From assembly GCF_000264995.1 (NCBI RefSeq), contig NW_006767433.1:2300179-2364178 (forward strand): a DNA stretch of 64,000 nucleotides. The letters run 5' to 3'. The notes beneath the pieces were generated by a model that saw only the letters and a program-made list of their open reading frames with translations, did no database searches and was not told the DNA's origin. The stretch is from Punctularia strigosozonata HHB-11173 SS5 (Eukaryota; Basidiomycota; Agaricomycetes; Corticiales; Punctulariaceae). Of this stretch, positions 1-9,800 are shown piece by piece. The first letter of the stretch is position 1, and each line of letters opens with the position of its first letter. The position numbers were made by a program, and so were the translations under genes.

Positions 1-613
1 GGTGCGCACGCCGCCGCCGCTTCCGCTGTTGAATTCGAATCGGATCCCGCCGCTGGTTGTCTGTAGAGATACATTGGCTGATAGTAGCTTCGATCGAATG
101 TGACACCCACTGTTGTTCTGGTCGTGGAACCAGGACTGGATGGCTGAGGTGCAGGGGTCGGTCGACCGGGTGGGCCAGCAAGCAGGCTTTGTAAGCCGAC
201 TAGGTCAGGTCTGAGTGATCGACATCGGGCGTAGGAGATGCCAGGGACTCACGGAGGAAGGTGTCTAGGGCAGGGTTGAAGTCGTCGTCGCCCGCGCCAG
301 CGGCAGCATGAAAGGCTCGGGGGTCATCCTCGGGATTCTCGATCTGTGGCGCGAGTGTCTGTTAGGGACCGCATGACCGGGGCAGCTTGGGACTGACTCG
401 TTCTACGAAAGTGCCGTTGCAGGATGCACAGTGCGGATCTGGAACCTGCAGGATATTTATGAGGGACAGATTGGTAGGACTTGGTGTTAAGATCGGAGCG
501 CACCATGAGCGGCCGCATCTCGGCGTTGCACTAGAGGAATGAGCATACGGCATCCTCGCAGGTGGACGAGCACCTACTTCGTGGCAGTACCACATGGGTT
601 CTCTTGTAGACAT
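1..613 (-). CDS. RING-type E3 ubiquitin ligase, RNF115/126-like, N-terminal part (cut by window edge)
   Basis: Seen: reading leftwards from the ATG at 611-613, spliced exons give an N-terminal zinc ribbon. It has a WYCHEC pair, then RPLMVPDPHCASCNG, supplying four cysteines. After it comes an IENPEDDPRAFH stretch, then a Pro/Ser-rich and Gly-rich linker (SGGIRFEF) that runs off the window at base 1. At least four short GT-AG introns are needed. Known: in RNF115/RNF126 and fungal relatives this zinc ribbon binds ubiquitin or cargo, and a C-terminal RING-H2 recruits the E2. The RING lies outside this window, so ligase activity is inferred from the N-terminal architecture. The 5' end is complete and the 3' end is missing because of the window, not because of damage. 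Confidence 0.72.
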
Positions 614-967
614 GTCAGGAAACAATCTTGTGGGAGAAGGAGGTCAGTGTAGAGTACAGAACGGACTTCTGTAGTAAAGTGCCACTGGTACTTACATAAG
701 AGGAAGGGTGCTCTTCTTCCCCCTTCCTCATTCCTCGCAACAACTCGACCAAGTCTCCACCAGTCTCTCCACCAGTCTCTCGACCAACCACAAGCGAGTA
801 TATCACACCTTCTCCTCTTATTATTTCATACTGAACCGCTCGTCTACTCGTTTAGTGATTTCTCCTGTCTTTGTCGACTCTTGTCTCGGCCACGCTAGCC
901 TCGCCCACGGCGAGCGACTTCTCTAACCTCAGCCTCGGTGACGACTCCCGTTCAAGTGTTTCCTCCC
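614..967. other. Intergenic, upstream of the RING gene and the relic
   Basis: No gene seen. It is pyrimidine-rich and contains two tandem copies of a 12-nt unit (CCACCAGTCTCT, about 757-780), probably simple low-complexity promoter sequence of the divergent pair. Confidence 0.5.
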
Positions 968-1672
968 ATGGCCCACTTCGTCTCCAAGGACGAGGCTATG
1001 TTTTAATATTCCGGAATCTCTCCGTCGCCCCCGAAGCTTGTCTACACCGGACTGTTGACGACGCCCTGGGTCAAGCCTCAAGGGCCCGAGGCGTACCGCA
1101 AGCTCAAGCAGGTTCGTGGCGTGTTTAATCACCGAGTCAACGACGTCTGGGAGGACCTAGGTCCCCAGGTTCGGGACCTACTGAACGTTCAGCGGATTTC
1201 GTGGACGTCCGTTGACGTCGCTCGTTTCATCACCGACGGAGAATCTGACAAGGCGATTGTCGGGCCTGTGGTCCTATGGATCGGCGTTCGCCCCGGTTCG
1301 CTCGAGGGCGCACCAGCCTTCAGCTCTGGCGCGGAGATCCTGGAGATCCTCAAGTCCTTCGGCATCGAGGACGTCAAGGTAGAATATCGCGAGTCAATCT
1401 ATATGCGGTCAGCCGGTCCAGAGCTCCTTCGTCACGTCTCCAAGGTCAACGACACCGTAGACGTTCGCAGTCCCCTCACTCCCACTCTCAGTCTCTCTAT
1501 CGCTACGGTTGACAGGCCCGACGCCCAGAGCACCATGGGCCTGTACTTCGCCAAGGGCGGCACGAGCAACAAGGTCCTCGGTCTCACCTGTCACCATGTC
1601 CTCTTTAGGACGGACGCCACCACCAACGACTCCTACATCCTCGCGAACGACGCCAGTGCTCCTCGCAAATAC
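968..1672 (+). pseudogene. Truncated relic of an Agaricomycete-specific repeated gene family (trypsin-like-fold hypothetical protein)
   Basis: Seen: from ATG 968 the frame reads MAHFVSKDEAMF and then hits TAA at 1004-1006. In the same frame it continues with a long well-formed stretch (LVYTGLLTTPWVKPQGPEAY, then GVFNHRVNDVWEDLGP, ARFITDGESDKAIVGPVVLW, and finally GLTCHHVLF) up to about 1672. Known: full members of this mushroom family run to roughly 450-550 residues and carry a downstream Gly-Asp-Ser-Gly-type segment. The GLTCHHVLF segment resembles the histidine region of trypsin-like folds. Here everything after APRKYV is missing, and the next kilobase shows no remaining exons. Odd: an in-frame stop plus loss of the C-terminal half, while the central codons look fresh. 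This suggests a recent truncated copy. The enzymatic role of the family is unknown. Confidence 0.7.
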
Positions 1673-2777
1673 GTTCGGTTTCTCCTGTTGGCACTTCTCT
1701 TGACCGGTGCATTGCTCCTTCGGTCCGTCTCTCTTTTCCATCTTCTATTTTCCACTCATAACTCACGACCTTGACGTCTAGACTATGGGCTCGAGCACCT
1801 GTCGTTCTGGTTCGTCTCCTCTCCTTTGTCTCCTCTCTCGCGCAACTGACCTCTTGACGTCTAGGCTCCGTACAACTTGTCATGGTCCGCTGGACTGTCA
1901 GACCTTGCCACCTGCAAGCGGTGGTTTTGTGTAGGCATCTGCAAGGATCGTCGTGTCGTCTATCGTAGCTCGTGTTATCGGACATGGACACTGATAAAAT
2001 AAGCGAAAGTTCGAGGCTGACAGCGAGAGTGCGACGCTCAAGGTGGCTTGACCCTCGCAATAGAACGTGACAGGCATCGAGTACATGTACGTCTCCCAGC
2101 TGTCATCGACCTTTACTCTTCTCATGGCTATTGGGGAATTAGGGAAACTCAGGTAGCGACGGCGCAACACCCAATACCTGGCGAAGTAGCGTACGATAGT
2201 TGGTAGCAAGACGCTGTTGCGTCGAAGGAGAGACGCTAGCAACGCACCATATAGAGGCCTCGGTCTGATAATATAACCCGTAGTGCGCAGTCCGCCTTCG
2301 GACTGATCCATTACGCTCGTCAAGTGTTTGATGTCGAAGCGCGAGCTGGAGGAAGCGACTCTGCCCTCTCGTGACAGCCGGAAGTGTGATGCATCAGCTC
2401 TCTCTTCGCGGTTTCCAGCCTGGTCGGCGTGTTTACCGACACACAGGTAGGTATCAGGACGAGTCTATGACGCTCGACTTTCCGCAACCAGCCATCCACG
2501 TGGCTAGCGGGTCAACTGGTCATGCTGTTTTGCAGCGTTGTTGATAAGTTACGTTCGCTACTGTGGCTCGCACACAGCAGTAGTATTCAGTTTTTACTGG
2601 CGGCCAAAGACTTGACCAACCGCATGGAACGAGCCCGTTGAAGCCGACTGTGGCTGTACAATGGCATAAGTATGTACGGTAAATGACCTCGGCACGTGCT
2701 CGACGCGACTCTGGTTGAACGTTTGAGGACAAGTTAGAACAGGCTCAAACCACGCGTTCAACGCGCTCTGTCTTGCC
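1673..2777. other. Gene-free stretch after the relic
   Basis: About 1.1 kb without a convincing gene. A 141-codon minus-strand open frame (1898-2323) has no recognisable domain and no splice partners. The missing 3' half of the relic is not found here. The last part must hold the promoter of the aldehyde dehydrogenase gene. Confidence 0.5.
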
Positions 2778-5299
2778 ATGGGCTCGCTTGTCTCACTCGC
2801 ACTGCTTTTGATACCTGCTGCTCTCGTCAGATGGTTCTCAAAACACTCACGAAGTGACGAACCCGACGTCCTTTACCCCCTCTCAATTTTCTTCGGCGTT
2901 GGCATATGGATCGTCATACGGCGGTACCAAAACATACGCGACCGTGCTCGCAACTTCAAACATCCCAAGCCTGTTCCGGATGCGAGTGCGCCGATTCTCT
3001 CAGCGATCGACGGTAGACTGACGTTTCATCCAGGCTGCTGAACTTACCTATCAGGCGCCTGTCATACCAAACCCTTCCTTGCACTCGCACAAAAGCGACC
3101 CAGACCTCCTGCCGCCGTTCCAGCCGACCGATAGAGAGTTCATTACCTGCTACGATCCTGCTACCGGCATGCATATTGACACCATTATGGCGGACAACGC
3201 AGCCGATATCAACGCGAAGATCACACGAGCCAGCGTGGCCCAGAAGGAGTGGAAGAAAACCACCCTAGCGCAGAGGCGGCGTGTCGTTCGCAGCCTTAAG
3301 AAGTGGCTTGTAGAGAACCAGGATACCTGCGCACGCGTTGCTTGCAGGGACACCGGAAAGACAAGTGAGTGGCGCACCGTCGGTGAGGATTTGTCATTAA
3401 TCGTCCCCAGTGCTCGATGCTGCCCTGGGAGAAATCCTCACGACGTGCTCCAAGATGGACTGGCTCATCAAACATGGCGAACGCGTTTTACGACCCGATA
3501 GCCGATACCCCAACATGATGTTGCTTTACAAGAAATCACGAGTTTATTATGAACCTCTCGGTGTGGTTGCCGCCCTGGTCTCCTGGAATTACCGTAAGCT
3601 GCTACAAAAAGCGCTTTTATAACGTGTGCCCATTCTCCCCCCTCGGATTATAGCATTACACAACGCGCTATCCCCCATCATGGCATCCATTTTTGCAGGT
3701 AACGGTGTAGTGTTGAAGTGCTCGGAACATGTTGTATGGTCTACCACCTGGTTTATCGGTGCTGTCAAGGAATGCTTGCGTGCCTGCGGTCACGACCCAG
3801 ACCTTGTTCAGGTCCGTCCTCAGTTGTTTGGTCTGACACACCGTATTCATCCCCGCGACGCAGCTGGTACGGTGTTACCCTGACGAAGCAGAAGCGCTGA
3901 CGACCTCGCCCATGATTAAACATATCACCTTCATCGGGTCAGAGCGGGTCGGACGCCTCGTGAGTTCGTACCAGCCGACGTGATGTGCTGCTGATGGTTC
4001 TCTAGGTCGCACAAGCCGCCACTGAACATCTAACACCGGTAACACTGGAACTCGGTGGAAAGGATCCTTGTATCATCATGAAGAACACCGACCTGAACAA
4101 ATGGATCAGTCTGTGGATGCGAGGCGTCTTGTACGTCGCTTGCTCGTATGTCTCAATAGTTCTTTGCTCACCTCTGTCATCCTTGCAGCCAGAACGCGGG
4201 TCAGAACTGCATCGGCATTGAACGACTGATTGTCCACTCGTCGCAGCACGACGAACTGTACGAAATGCTTGTGGAACGCGTGGAGAAACTCCGTGCCGGA
4301 TCCGTGCTTGCGCGAACGCAGGAAGGGTATATCTCGACCGTGGACACCGGATCTATGATCAATGGGGACCGCTTCGCCGAGTTGGAACGCATGATCGCCG
4401 ACGCAGAGAACAACGGCGCACGAGTAGTCGGTGGCAAAGCCTATTCGCACCCTTACCACCGCGATGGTTCCTACTTTGCCCCGACCGTTATTGGCGACGT
4501 TGATCCGAACTCGGAGATCGCGCACACCGAACGTGAGTGTCCGCGCGTGCAGTGGATGAAACGCGCTGATTGTTGTCGATTTAATGCCAGTCTTCGCGCC
4601 TGTGGCTCTCCTCATTCAGTATGAGACCGTCGACGAAGCCGTGGAAATTGCAAACAACACACGGTACGGCCTAGGTGCCAGCATTTTTGGCATGGACCAG
4701 GATGAGTGCCTTAAAGTCGCGAAGCGCCTGGAATGTGGCATGGTATCTATCAATGACTTTGGCGTCTTCTACGTGAGTGATATTCTAGACCGGGAGACAT
4801 CCCCATACTGATTAATATCTTTCAAACAGCTGAAGTGAGTGGGTGGGGTTGTGCGCACATGGTGGAGACTAACCGCACGTCACTATTTAGCCAAGACCTG
4901 CCGTTTGGGGGTACTAAAGCCAGCGGTTACGGCAGATTTGGTGCGTTCACAGACGGACGCTATCAACGTGCCTCTCATGCGGTTCTCGTGCTCTAGGGGG
5001 ACCCGAGGGTCTGCGTTCGCTCACGAACCCGAAGGCCATCATGACGGATCGCCTTCCTTGGTTGATCCAGACTTCAATACCTGCGCCGTTGGACTATCCG
5101 GTGCGATCGCTGGTGCAAAGCTGGTAAGATGGCTCGTCGAACGCGCGCAACATTTCTCTGAGTCCGTCCTAGGGAATTCGTGAGCGGCTTGATCAGTTTC
5201 CTGTATGCCGATGGGTGGCGGGCGAGTTTCAACGGGCTGGGGAAGTTGATCGGGGCGTCTGGCGGGGCTCGGCGGCCGACGACGACGGAGGCGTTTTAG
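2778..5299 (+). CDS. MSC7: Membrane-anchored aldehyde dehydrogenase, Msc7-type
   Basis: Role: NAD(P)-dependent oxidation of an aldehyde; the physiological substrate of the Msc7 branch is not settled. Seen: the first exon encodes two hydrophobic segments (roughly residues 3-20 and 33-48), an ER-type anchor. Later exons carry the ALDH signatures: [15 protein letters not shown] (cofactor fold), LELGGKDP (general-base Glu region), QNAGQNCIG with the catalytic Cys, FAPV and [19 protein letters not shown]. The last exon ends with [12 protein letters not shown] and stop TAG 5297-5299. About nine introns are needed, and each tested join restores family-conserved sequence. Uncertain: the first intron, probably 2973-3033 with an unusual donor. 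Odd: a 5-nt exon at 4830-4834. The gene looks intact. Confidence 0.88.
4830..4834 (+). other. Predicted 5-nt microexon in the aldehyde dehydrogenase gene
   Basis: After the GVFY codons, a GTGAGT donor at 4773 runs to an AG at 4828-4829. Five bases (CTGAA) follow, then another GTGAGT donor at 4835 with an acceptor at 4890. Only inclusion of these five bases keeps frame and gives the conserved FYLNQDLPFGG join. Direct splicing from 4772 to 4891 shifts the frame, and retaining the second intron hits TGA at once. Confidence 0.7.
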
Positions 5300-5810
5300 T
5301 CCGCTTCATGTGGTGTCTGTCGAACGCTGTGTATATTGCTTTATCTCCTCGTGCTAACGATGCTTTTGGACGGAACGCATGCGGGAAGGAAGACGGGTCA
5401 CGTGTGTTACCATGCTGGCTGCGTTGCGAGCTGGCGGTGATGAGGTGCATGGGGCGCGAGCAACGCGAACAACGCGAACAACATGCGACGGGTGCACAGC
5501 TCCATCGCCTAAGATAGCGTCTCAGGTCGAACTCGCAGGCGCGGGCAGCCGGAGCAAGATCGGCGCTTCCGAGCCCCGTCACCATCTCCAGCCATCTACC
5601 CCATCTTCCTCCCCTTCGACGAACACCGTTCCACATGCTTCACCCGTCTTCGTAACCTCCACATCTAGCGCGATCAACCCATACGGTCGGCATGTTTCGC
5701 CTCCGGTCCATATATATTCTTCCCGTCCTCCCGCGGTGGAGGGTCAAGGCTCGCCCCCAGCCCTCAATCCCTGATCAGTCGACCGGACTCGTCCAGGAAA
5801 GCCACGCAAG
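5300..5810. other. Intergenic, promoter region of RNase T2
   Basis: No gene seen. It contains a short GCGAACAAC-like tandem stretch near 5458-5483 and, closer to the RNase gene, a TATA-like element. The two neighbouring genes are co-directional. Confidence 0.5.
5709..5717 (+). promoter_or_regulatory. TATA-like element of the RNase T2 gene
   Basis: The string CATATATAT lies about 95 bp upstream of the ATG at 5811, a usual place for a fungal core promoter. Inferred from sequence only. Confidence 0.45.
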
Positions 5811-7318
5811 ATGCTCGCTGCCAGCCTTGTTCTCGGTGCCCTCGCAGCTCCTTCTTTGGCCTTCCCCTTGTTCAGCTCTTACGAGCCGTTCGAGCTCTTC
5901 AAGCGCATCAGCTCCGGCTGCAGCACCACCGGCACCGCGTCCTGCCACAACTCCACTGTCGTGAAGGACACTTGCTGCTTCGAGGCCAACGGTCTGCTCC
6001 TGCAGACGCAGTACTGGGACTTCGACCCGGCTAGCGGACCCGACGACAGCTGGACGATCCATGGTCTCTGGCCCGACTAGTGAGCTGCGCGCTCAGTATG
6101 CTTTTGCCATTATCGAGCCCTGACAACCATCGGTTAGCTGCGATGGAACCTACCCCGCCAGCTGCGATTCGTCTCGCGCTTACACGGACATCTCGGGAGT
6201 GAGTCCTCTTACGATACCGTGACCGCCGTTCCTGAGAGAGTGTTTTTACTAGCTCCTTACGGACCAAGGCGCCTCGGATACCTTGGACTACATGGAGACG
6301 TACTGGGTTCAGCCCGCCAAATTCGGCACCGATGAATCATTCTGGGAGCACGAATGGGCGAAGCACGGCACATGCATGACGTGAGTGTTGATCCTGTAAA
6401 CTATGCGCCTCATCTCAGATTGGATTGCAGCACTCTCGAGACCTCCTGCCTGCCTTCAGGCAGCTCTAAGGGTGCCGAGGCCGTTGCCTTCTTCAAGACG
6501 GTGGTCAAGCTGTTCAAGGTGAGGCTTTGGATCAGCGTGGCTCGTACATGGTACTGAGTTTTTCTTCAGAAGTTGCCAACGTACGATTGGCTCGCTAATC
6601 AGGGCATCACGCCCGACTCCGACAAGACGTACACCTTGAAGGAGTTGACCTCCGCCCTCGAGGCCGAGTCTGGCGGGTTTACTCCCGCGCTCGACTGCGA
6701 CAGCGGCAACCTAAACATGATCAGCTGGTACTTCAACCTGAAGGGCTCTGTCATCGACGGCAAGTTCGTGGCCATCGATGCTCCGGAGGCCGGCTCGTGC
6801 CCTTCAAGTGGCATCAAGTACCCGCCCAAGTCGGGATCGTCGTCTTCGAGCACCACCACCACGAAGACTTCGACGAAAACCAGCACCTCCACCACCAGCA
6901 CCGCGACCGCCACTGGCCTTCCTACCAAAGCGACGCTCGTCGCTAGCTCCAGCGGTGGCTTGCTCAGCGGGGGCACCTGGTCGACGCAGACCTTGGCTAC
7001 GTACACCATCTCGGGTTCCGCCGACAGCTTCACGATGAAAACCTCCAAAGGAAGCTGCGGCGTGTCGAGCGGCGCGCTGAAATGTGGCAGCGGCGTTTCC
7101 TCATCCTCTTTCTCAGCCGTAAGCACGCCCGCGAATGTTCGTTGAGCATTTGCCTGATCATTCCTTGTTAGGTCTCCTCCGGCAGCAAACTGTTGCTCGC
7201 TTATGACGGATCCACCAAGTGGTCCTCCGACGATACCCCTAGCGGGAGCGACCAGGAGACGGTCTACACTGGCAGCAGCCATGACGAATCCTTTAAGATC
7301 TCAATCCACTCTACGTAA
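5811..7318 (+). CDS. Secreted ribonuclease T2 with C-terminal extension
   Basis: Role: extracellular or vacuolar endoribonuclease cutting RNA through 2',3'-cyclic phosphates. Seen: a signal peptide of about 17 residues (MLAASLVLGALAAPSLAF), then a cysteine-rich body with paired cysteines (CCFEANG). The CAS-1 active-site motif WTIHGLWPD ends the first exon and CAS-2 (FWEHEWAKHGTC) lies in a middle exon, so both catalytic histidines are present. After the T2 domain comes a Ser/Thr-rich linker (about 6835-6950) and a C-terminal domain of roughly 100 residues, as in other basidiomycete T2 enzymes. About five short introns, with stop TAA at 7316-7318. No damage seen. Confidence 0.9.
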
Positions 7319-7490
7319 CGAGGCTGCTGGCCTATATATACCTGCACTGTGATGGCAATGTAGCAATGATGAATCGAAGCAGAAATGTAGCATAGTGCGC
7401 ATCCGTGAAGTTGGGACGTCTCAAGCGGTGCCGCATGCCTGTCGGTAGAGAAGCACAATCCTGTTGGGTCATGTGTGCACTATCGAGCTC

Positions 7491-8025
7491 ATGCGATCTT
7501 CACTGGATCACCCTGCGCTCCATCTGCGCGTCCTGCCTGGCCTTTTCTTCGTGCGGCAGCTTCCAAGCAAGCCCGGTGTCCCCTTGGAAGAGGAAGTGTT
7601 GGCTTATCTGCGCGATGGCAGTAGATTCATATCCGTCACACGCACGAACGAAGAAATATCCATAGTCGGGGAGGCTGGGCCGATAGCAGCAACGAATGTA
7701 GAGGCAAACTGGAAATGCATTCGAATTGCGGGCCCAATGGATTTTGGTCGGTCTCACAGGTGGACAAGTGTGGATACTTCGCATTTTCTGACAGCCAGCT
7801 GCGGGCAGGACTGACGGGCATCCTCTGCGATTTTACTACGCCGTTAAAGAAGGCTGCGGTACCTGTCTTCGCGGTCAGCACATAGTACGAATCAAGAGGC
7901 CAACGCGAGTGCGCATGCTCATATCTTCATGCTACAGCAACACCGACTATGTTCTTGTACCGAAAGGAAACATCGACGACGCAGTCCATGCGCTCAGAGA
8001 AGACGGCTGGATTTTCCAGGAGTGA
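7491..8025 (+). CDS. CASTOR/GATSL-like ACT-domain protein
   Basis: Seen: three exons give about 145 residues. The first has SRFISVTRTNEEISIVGE followed by WKCIRIAGPMDFG, the second LTGILCDFTTPLKKAAVPVF, the last NTDYVLVPKGNIDDAVHALR and GWIFQE-stop. These are hallmarks of the tandem ACT fold of the CASTOR family. Known: animal CASTOR1 binds arginine and inhibits GATOR2 upstream of TORC1; fungal homologues are shorter and largely unstudied. Inference: small-molecule, perhaps amino-acid, binding. The start ATG 7491 was taken because it is the first in-frame ATG of the first conserved exon; an earlier spliced start is possible. Transcribed towards the Oac1-like gene, with 127 bp between stops. 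Confidence 0.75.
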
Positions 8026-8152
8026 AGTATATCAGATTTAGGGTTGGTCTGCATCGGCAATGCACTTCACGATCGAGACACGGGGCTTCGTCGATAAGAA
8101 ACCTTGTAGCCTCGTACACTGGAAGAGGCCATATCGCATTGATCATGCCTGC

Positions 8153-9649
8153 CTAATTGTGGCCGTACCGAAAACGCCTGTATAAGTTGATGAGTAGGTC
8201 GTTTGCGGTGAGAGTGATTATACTGTGTAGGTGATGTTATCAGTGCACGAGCAAAAATCGGGGAAAACTGTTCGCTCACGTATGAGGTGCAATGCGGAGG
8301 AAGTGAGCGGTTGAGCCTGAAAAGGGAGCAAGCTTAATGTTCACCATGCAAGTAAGCCATTGCAGCCACGTACCTTTATACCAGCCAAACACGCCTTCTG
8401 TTTTAACGGTCTTCCACAGACAGTCTATTGGATTCTTGTATAGTGTTCCTGCATATCGACCATTAGGTAATTTCACCATGGGTTGATTGTACATTCGTGT
8501 TAATGCCTGTGAAATCGTCAGCGGCAGATCATAGTCTTAGAACGGCCACGTACTGTGTCGGCGGGCTGCATAGCAATGCACTAATTTTACGGCATAAGTC
8601 AAAGCTATACTTCCCCTTTCGTTCGCACTGACCACACACATCCCAGATACAGTGCTACTGAGGAGGTAGGTCCATACGCTGTTACTCGGCAGTATGCCTC
8701 GCGATACAAGCTGATTCTTGGTCCAATTGTAACTTGGCAACTGTACGGAGGAGCCCATGGAGGTTCGCAGGATGGCAGCGTCGATTCCGTTCACGAGGCC
8801 TCTCCACTTCTGGGCTTTGAAGATGGTGGCCAGGGCGTCAAACGAGCTTTTGTAGTGGTGTTGTGCGCCAACCGGGAGCGCTGGTGAATAAGCCTGATGT
8901 ACTGACGTCAACCACGGCAAGGCCAGCCTAACTTCAGCTTCAGATGGAGCGTACTTGCATGCGAGCCTTTATGAGGAACAGCGGATTCCCGAGAGACGCT
9001 GAAAATGTCCGCGGAATGACTACTTGGCTTCATAGCCCACCTCTTCCGACATACCTCCAACAGCACCGCTAGCAGCACCAGCCAGAAGGGAGGTTATCGG
9101 AACCTGTTCTGTAGGCGACCATCCCAGTAAACGGTTTATGCTGTGCCGTATAGGTTCGTAGAAGCCTATGGGGTACTTGAGCACAGATGGCACGCCGCGA
9201 GTGATCAAACATACCCAGTCGTGAACCATTGAGTAATATCTAAGCGATTTAGATGGTTACAACGGAGACTTCAGCAAAGGTCTCACTTGGTACGCGTACT
9301 GTATACATGGATCAGTGAGGAAGCACGACATACACCAAACGTTATACTCGCCGCCGGGGCCAATCCTCGCTGCAATCCTCGGACACCTTCGTTGCGCCAA
9401 GTCTTGCCCCACACATCGAACGCATTTCGGTAGACCTTCTCAAAGCCTCCCTTCATGAGCTCTCCCTGTAGCTGCAGACGCGTCTTGGCGACTTCCGCCG
9501 GGTTGGAGAAGGTGACCTGCGGATCACTGAGCGGAAGTCCGACGCAGCCTAAGCCAGGCACTGACAGCTATACATGCCGCGATTCCTCCCAAGACGAAGC
9601 CCTCCGCCGTCGAGAGCGGCTTGGGCGCGGACGGTGGAGGCGCTGTCAT
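8153..9649 (-). CDS. OAC1: Mitochondrial oxaloacetate/sulfate carrier, Oac1-like
   Basis: Role: solute carrier of the inner mitochondrial membrane; yeast Oac1 moves oxaloacetate, sulfate, malonate and isopropylmalate. Seen: an N-terminal exon (ATG at 9647-9649) ending GGIAACIA, then VTFSNPAEVAKTRLQLQGEL, the first carrier signature. Next come NGSRLGFYEPIRHSI, SLLAGAASGAVGG with NPLFLIKARMQS, GSSVQLPSYNWTKNQL, and the third repeat with a QP.D signature before TRMYNQPM. The last exon ends in TLTANDLLINLY and stop 8153-8155. All three mitochondrial-carrier repeats are present. Multiple introns, including one inside the first helix. It shares a 151-bp divergent promoter with the Mdm1-like gene. 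Confidence 0.88.
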
Positions 9650-9800
9650 GTCCCGCGAGATGGAAGGGAAGAAGGAGGACAGGGAGCGAGAGGGAACGAG
9701 TAGACGATCACAGGGTCGTCCCGAGCGGACGCAAGGCCGAACAAGTCCGCGCGCGTCGGAGCCTTGCTTCCCGTCGCCCGACGATGACCTGACCGTCGCG

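Noticed and set aside
1898-2323. 141-codon minus-strand open frame in the gap after the relic
   Set aside because: No recognisable domain, no plausible splice partners and no conserved motif.
3541-3660. Apparent frameshift in the aldehyde dehydrogenase after SWNY
   Set aside because: A standard GT-AG intron rejoins the frame as [14 protein letters not shown], so the gene is intact there.
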